Source: Bacteroidales bacterium
GTDB lineage: Bacteria > Bacteroidota > Bacteroidia > Bacteroidales > VadinHA17
Length of the DNA: 10,073 bases
Direction of reading: 5' to 3'
Assembly (NCBI GenBank): GCA_025455535.1
Contig: JALOMM010000102.1
Location: forward strand, 1 to 10,073
This document shows positions 6,418 through 10,073 of this stretch, piece by piece (the first letter of the stretch is position 1; the number at the start of each line of letters is the position of its first letter). The notes beneath the pieces were generated by a model. It ran no database searches. It worked only from the letters and a program-made list of their open reading frames with translations, and was not told where the DNA came from. A program made the position numbers and the translations under genes.

Positions 6418-7391
6418 CAGATGTAGCTTTTTTGTCTGAACCAGTTTATAGTGTCAGTCATTGTCTCCCCAAAGGGACGGGCTACAAAACCCAGCTCTTT
6501 TTCTGCCTTGAGACTCGATATATTCTTATGACCGTATTTGAGTGCTTCAAGTGACATGGCGGTATAGAGTGGCGTTGAGCCTGTTAAAGTGGCATGCAGG
6601 TTGAGAAATACGGCCCCTATTCCGGCGAGCCACATCGGCAGTGTTATGGCAGGGGTCTTGTGGCCCCCCAGCTGTGCAATGGTGTCAGCCAGTGTTGCAA
6701 GGCTCTGCCAGCTGCCACCCAGCAGATAGCACTGACCGGGAGTTCCCTGAGTGATGGCATTGACGGCAGCTCTGCATATATCTCTCACATCCACCCAGTT
6801 GTATCCTCCGGGGATAAGGGTGGGGTTCTGCCCCTTGTAGAACCTGATGACGGCATTGCCAATAAGTGAAGGCTTGTAATCGCTGGGACCTATTATAGCT
6901 GTAGGGTTTAAAACAACCACTTCCAGTCCGGGTGATGAGGCATCGAGCATTATCTTCTGGCCCAGAGCCTTTGACCTGTCATATGACGCCGTGCTGCCGA
7001 GGGCGAGCCCGCGCGTTTCATCGAGCACCCGGTCCATCGGCTCATGACTGAATGCATGTATCGAGCTGAAGTGGATGATCCTTTTAACTCGCTCAGCCCT
7101 GGCCGCACTGATAAGTGTGACGCAGCTTTCAGCATTGGTCCTGATGCATGCCTGGTCGTTCCGGCGGATACTGATACAGGCCGCAAGATGAAAGACCGTT
7201 TCACAACCTCTGCAAAGATTTCTCAGATCGGATTCGCTGTTGATGTCGCCTCTGACTATCTCAATGTCGAGATCCTCAAGACCCATCGTACTGCTGTGAA
7301 TCAGGGCTTTAACACTGAACCCCTCGCCAATCAGCATCCTGCACAGGTTTGTGCCCACATGGCCTGAGGCACCGGTAACGGCAATTTTCAT
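6417..7391 (-). CDS. Extended SDR, NAD(P)-dependent epimerase/3-beta-HSD-like reductase
   Basis: This protein has 324 residues from the ATG at 7391-7389. The frame extends four codons to a TTG, but MKIAVTGASGHVG is the natural start of a Rossmann fold. Visible motifs are TGASGHVG (6-13), HLAA (68-71), the active-site Ser in FSS near 109-110, and YDRSK (Y137, K141). Substrate-domain landmarks are NPTAIIGPSDY and GGYNWVDVRDI. The pattern fits the dihydroflavonol reductase/3-beta-hydroxysteroid dehydrogenase branch of extended SDRs, which oxidise or reduce hydroxyl/keto groups of lipids or sugars. It is the first gene of the three-gene minus-strand unit and ends by sharing one base with the start of the SRD5A homologue. 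Next to that enzyme, a 3-hydroxy/3-keto interconversion on a steroid or isoprenoid is the natural guess. A sugar epimerase role cannot be excluded. Confidence 0.85.
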   Translation of the reverse strand: MKIAVTGASGHVGTNLCRMLIGEGFSVKALIHSSTMGLEDLDIEIVRGDINSESDLRNLCRGCETVFHLAACISIRRNDQACIRTNAESCVTLISAARAERVKRIIHFSSIHAFSHEPMDRVLDETRGLALGSTASYDRSKALGQKIMLDASSPGLEVVVLNPTAIIGPSDYKPSLIGNAVIRFYKGQNPTLIPGGYNWVDVRDICRAAVNAITQGTPGQCYLLGGSWQSLATLADTIAQLGGHKTPAITLPMWLAGIGAVFLNLHATLTGSTPLYTAMSLEALKYGHKNISSLKAEKELGFVARPFGETMTDTINWFRQKSYI

Positions 7392-7410
7392 AGAAATCAG
7401 CAAATTCAGT

Positions 7411-7418
7411 CAAATGTA
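7411..7418 (-). promoter_or_regulatory. Candidate -7 box for the SDR/SRD5A unit
   Basis: On the minus strand this reads TACATTTG, an exact TAnnTTTG match, 19 bases upstream of the SDR ATG. That places transcription start roughly a dozen bases before the gene. No clear -33 TTG is seen. It lies in the 36-base gap between the SDR and the divergent hydrolase gene. Confidence 0.4.
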
Positions 7419-7427
7419 ACCATCATT

Positions 7428-8387
7428 TTGAAATATGATACACTTAAATTTGCAGGAACGCCAGCTTTCATAACTGCCCTGCTCATCTGTTCCGGGCTCT
7501 TTGCCCAGGGTTACACCATCGGGCATATTAATACTGTATTCAGTGATGGGCTGAGTGGAAAAAGAAATATTACCTCAGACATATTTTACCCTCAGACTCT
7601 GCCGGAAGATATTGGCGCCGAGGGTGTATCATCCAAAGTAAAGTTTCCGGTAATATGTTTTGCACACGGTTACATGTTACCCACATCGGCATACCTCAAC
7701 ATCCAGGAAACTCTTGTGCCGGCCGGATATATCCTTGTCTTTCCCGGAAGCGCGTCCGGACTTTTCCCGTCACATAAACAGTATTCAGAAGACCTGGCCT
7801 TTGTTCTCGGTGCTATTGACAGCCTGGCTGCCGATGCTTCCTCTCCGCTTCATGGGATAACCGATGCTTCAAGGTGCCTGATGGGTCACAGCATGGGAGG
7901 GGGGGCCGTGTTTGCTGCGGCCAACATGCAGGTTGATATAGCCGCCCTTGTTTCACTGGCACCCTTGAACACCTCTCCGTCTGCCATTCAGTCTGCCTCT
8001 TCAGTTAAAGCACCTACCCTTATCTTTGCCGGAGGCAATGACTGCATAACGCCGCCTGAAAAACATCAGCTTCCGATCTATAGTTTTTCAGCATCAGCCA
8101 GCAAGACCTACCTTCTTATCAAAGGTGCAACCCATTGCCAGATGGGATCGCATAATTCGCTGTGCAAATTCGGTGAGACAATGGCATTCTGCAACGACGG
8201 GATAAGTGAGGAAGAGCAGCATCTGATTCTAAACAGGTACCTGCTGCCATGGCTCAATTTTTATATGAAAGGTGATTACGACGCGGGGCTGGAGTTTGAT
8301 TCCATGATAAGATCTGATATTTCAGTTGAGTACCTCAGATCGCGTCCTCTCGTCAGTGGAGGTGATCAGTGTGATCCTATTTTTTAA
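7428..8387 (+). CDS. Secreted alpha/beta hydrolase (esterase/lipase-like)
   Basis: This protein has 319 residues if translation begins at the TTG at 7428. No ATG or GTG lies in frame before the signal peptide, so a rare start (TTG, or ATT just before it) is needed. Residues 1-27 form a signal peptide ending LFAQG. The hydrolase core shows an oxyanion-hole motif AHGY (79-82), the nucleophile elbow GHSMGG (S155), the acid D205 in GGNDC, and H236 in GATHCQ, with the order and spacing of a complete triad. TPP after the Asp and the HCQ near the His recall secreted dienelactone-hydrolase/chlorophyllase/PAF-acetylhydrolase-like esterases. Cysteines 206 and 238 sit next to the catalytic Asp and His and could form a disulfide. 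The substrate is unknown; ester or lipid cleavage outside the inner membrane is likely. The gene diverges from the SDR and overlaps the LolA-like gene tail to tail by 11 bases. Confidence 0.85.
   Translation: MKYDTLKFAGTPAFITALLICSGLFAQGYTIGHINTVFSDGLSGKRNITSDIFYPQTLPEDIGAEGVSSKVKFPVICFAHGYMLPTSAYLNIQETLVPAGYILVFPGSASGLFPSHKQYSEDLAFVLGAIDSLAADASSPLHGITDASRCLMGHSMGGGAVFAAANMQVDIAALVSLAPLNTSPSAIQSASSVKAPTLIFAGGNDCITPPEKHQLPIYSFSASASKTYLLIKGATHCQMGSHNSLCKFGETMAFCNDGISEEEQHLILNRYLLPWLNFYMKGDYDAGLEFDSMIRSDISVEYLRSRPLVSGGDQCDPIF
8361..8385 (+). terminator. Possible short terminator at the end of the hydrolase gene
   Basis: GATCA (8364-8368) and TGATC (8372-8376) form a five-base stem around GTG, extended by a further G-C pair with one bulged base, then TATTTTTT. 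The hairpin lies within the last codons of the hydrolase gene and in the overlap with the convergent gene. Confidence 0.35.
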
Positions 8388-9117
8388 GACTCGCCTTTGA
8401 AAAGATATAATCTTCGATCGGAACATTGAATTCGATATCCTCAATAATGAATTCAGTTCCCTCACCATCCTTGAGCATATCCCTGAAGACAATCTTTTTC
8501 GGATACCATCTCTCATTAATACGCTGAATATCAGATAACTCAGTTCGTTTAAGCAAGGTACCGCTTTTGGCGTACATCTCTTCCCTGAGAGGGATATTTC
8601 GTTTCTGGTCAACCCATAACTTCTTTCCGTGATATGCTATTTCCGTCACGAAGGCAGTCAGTTCTATTACCCAGCACTGGTGCCCGTCGACAGTCTCTGT
8701 ACCTGTTATCCTGGCATTGTACTGGTCGGTCAGTTTGCTGTCCTCCATAAGGTCTTCATAGGAGAGGTCTGAACCCATGACCGACTGGCGGAGCATATGT
8801 CCGGCAATCTGAATAATGCGGTCTGTTGAAGGTGAGTATATCCAGAGCTGGTCTTCAAGCTTGAGCATCTTTGTTCCCTGCTCACGCACCGGAAAGAGAT
8901 ATTCGGTGAAAGACTTATCCTCACCTGCAGTCCAGGTCTTGAGCTTTACAGTATGTGTTGACCGTCTGCCATGGATTATCATTGAAGATGAGAAGACCCT
9001 GTTCTCAGATGACATATTCTGATCAATACCTTCGATAATTTTCCTGGCGTCGGGGTACTGGGCATTAAGGCCGCAGTAACATGTAATTAAGATCACTAAT
9101 GTGATGAATCTTTTCAT
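8377..9117 (-). CDS. LolA-like outer-membrane lipoprotein-sorting protein
   Basis: This protein has 246 residues with an N-terminal signal peptide (MKRFITLVILI...LNAQ, cleavage near residue 20), so it is periplasmic or secreted. The mature part is a run of alternating beta-strand segments typical of the LolA/LolB fold variant annotated as outer membrane lipoprotein-sorting protein: SSSMIIHG, VKLKTWTAG, LEDQLWIYSP, CWVIELTAF, KLWVDQKRNIPLREEMY and WYPKKIVFRDML. By family knowledge, this fold cradles acyl chains and carries lipids or lipoproteins between membranes. The start overlaps the stop of the upstream FtsX-type permease gene by four bases (ATGA), pointing to translational coupling and joint function. 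It is unlikely to be the housekeeping LolA, because it pairs with a dedicated permease and has the longer domain variant. Confidence 0.8.
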   Translation of the reverse strand: MKRFITLVILITCYCGLNAQYPDARKIIEGIDQNMSSENRVFSSSMIIHGRRSTHTVKLKTWTAGEDKSFTEYLFPVREQGTKMLKLEDQLWIYSPSTDRIIQIAGHMLRQSVMGSDLSYEDLMEDSKLTDQYNARITGTETVDGHQCWVIELTAFVTEIAYHGKKLWVDQKRNIPLREEMYAKSGTLLKRTELSDIQRINERWYPKKIVFRDMLKDGEGTEFIIEDIEFNVPIEDYIFSKASLKK

Positions 9118-10073
9118 GCTTCAAGTTCTTTAAAGAGTTGTGCAGTCTGGCGTCTGTATATCCCGATTCCGGCAAGAAGCGCCCCCAGCTGTGTGGAGAG
9201 GAAGCCCGGGACAAAGCCTATATACCATGTTTCGGGGGTGATCCGGGCTCTGAAAAGATGAGGCATCATGATGGAAGCATTCTTCATCATTATACCAAGA
9301 TCGATACCATGGTCCTGAAGATAGAGGGCTATTACCATTCCTGCGGCTACACCTGCCAGAGATCCGAAGAGACCAATGATCAGCGATTCCATAAGCATTG
9401 TTCTGTAAACATGTCCTTTCTCTTCACCTATTGCAAGTCTCATACCAAACTCGCCATATCTTCTTAGTCCTCCCAGCAGGCCTGCATTCCATAAAATCAG
9501 TGACATTGCCATAATGAATACTGAAACGAGTATCGCCTTAAGCTTGCCTGAATACTCAACCAGGAAACCCATGTTATTCTGCTCGGCTAGGCTCTTCATC
9601 AGCAGTGAGAATTCATCCTCCGCCGAAAAATATTTTTCATTGAATCGATTAACGATCATGGTTGCCTGTTCATCGTCATAGGTTCCTGTTCTTAAAAAAC
9701 CGAGTATCTCACCTGTGGCGTCATACATATTCAATGCCTCTCTCACATCCTTTATATCAGCTATGATGGTTCCTTTGTCAAGAGCTGTTGTACCGAATTC
9801 CACTGTCCCGCAGAGTACGAAATTGTGCATCGTAAGCTCTCCGTACATGCTTGATCCTACCAGTGTGAAGGTATCACCCGGAATGATTTCGAGTTTATCT
9901 GCAAAAACGCTGCTGAGGATTGCTTCATTCCTGTTCAGGGGCAGGCGTCCGCTCCTGAGTGATGAGGTGATATTCATTCGCTCTGTCTCATCGTGACCTC
10001 CGGAAAGCATGTCAATACCGATGCCGAATGCCGGCCCCTGTGCCCTTGTCTCTCCTGAACTGTCGGGAACGTC
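9114..10073 (-). CDS. FtsX/MacB-type ABC transporter permease, C-terminal part
   Basis: The frame is open from the right edge to the stop at 9116-9114, giving 319 visible residues; the N-terminus and first membrane helix are outside. The first ~170 residues form a periplasmic MacB-like domain (GRLPLNRNEAILSS, GDTFTLVGSS). Three hydrophobic segments follow, near visible residues 176-200, 228-251 and 280-305. The cytoplasmic loop RRYGEFGMRLAIGEEKGHVYR is the classical FtsX loop that contacts the ATPase. Such permeases work with an ABC ATPase, not in view here, to extract or transmit force to lipoproteins, lipids or peptides (LolCE, MacB, FtsX). The gene overlaps the LolA-like gene by ATGA, which favours a lipid or lipoprotein export role. 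Confidence 0.85.
   Translation of the reverse strand, partial: DVPDSSGETRAQGPAFGIGIDMLSGGHDETERMNITSSLRSGRLPLNRNEAILSSVFADKLEIIPGDTFTLVGSSMYGELTMHNFVLCGTVEFGTTALDKGTIIADIKDVREALNMYDATGEILGFLRTGTYDDEQATMIVNRFNEKYFSAEDEFSLLMKSLAEQNNMGFLVEYSGKLKAILVSVFIMAMSLILWNAGLLGGLRRYGEFGMRLAIGEEKGHVYRTMLMESLIIGLFGSLAGVAAGMVIALYLQDHGIDLGIMMKNASIMMPHLFRARITPETWYIGFVPGFLSTQLGALLAGIGIYRRQTAQLFKELEA

Noticed and set aside
7445..7452. TAAATTTG as the promoter of the hydrolase gene
   Set aside because: It would start transcription after the only workable start codon, and no in-frame start lies downstream before the signal peptide ends; the bases encode Leu-Lys-Phe.

Overview
The window looks like a chromosomal piece of a Bacteroidota genome, probably an anaerobic or environmental member of the Bacteroidales. 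The reasons are: start codons without a Shine-Dalgarno sequence; perfect matches to the Bacteroidota -7 promoter box TAnnTTTG upstream of two genes; lipoproteins with short signal peptides; and gene families typical of that phylum. Coding density is high and no gap exceeds about 215 bases. No rRNA, tRNA, CRISPR array or insertion sequence was seen.

Region 1 (1-785, minus strand) encodes a small lipoprotein with a heavy-metal-associated (HMA, CxxC) domain, followed by the N-terminal part of a Tat-exported iron-sulfur protein that runs off the left edge. Region 2 (999-1929, plus strand) is an unrecognised lipoprotein gene broken by a frameshift. The break lies inside a 10-base direct repeat with a 16-base period, and a strong Rho-independent terminator follows the gene.

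Region 3 (2127-4886, plus strand) is the most interesting part. It is a two-gene unit coding an octopine/nopaline-dehydrogenase-family oxidoreductase and a 543-residue protein. The latter has an N-terminal cobalamin-binding domain, with CxHxxG in place of DxHxxG, joined to a barrel that resembles B12-dependent mutases or aminomutases. The layout parallels the known pairing of B12 aminomutases with a downstream dehydrogenase in amino-acid fermentation, but the families differ and the substrate is unknown.

Region 4 (7391-4907, minus strand) is a tight three-gene unit: an extended SDR (3-beta-HSD or dihydroflavonol-reductase type), a full-length 3-oxo-5-alpha-steroid 4-dehydrogenase homologue coupled to it by a 1-base stop/start overlap, and a multi-pass membrane protein of unknown function. 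This suggests ring or enone reduction of a steroid- or isoprenoid-like lipid.

Region 5 (7428-8387, plus strand) is a secreted alpha/beta hydrolase that diverges from the SDR and probably starts at TTG. Region 6 (8377-10073, minus strand) holds an FtsX/MacB-type ABC permease, cut by the right edge, and a LolA-like periplasmic protein. Their genes overlap by ATGA, which suggests an envelope lipid or lipoprotein transport pair.
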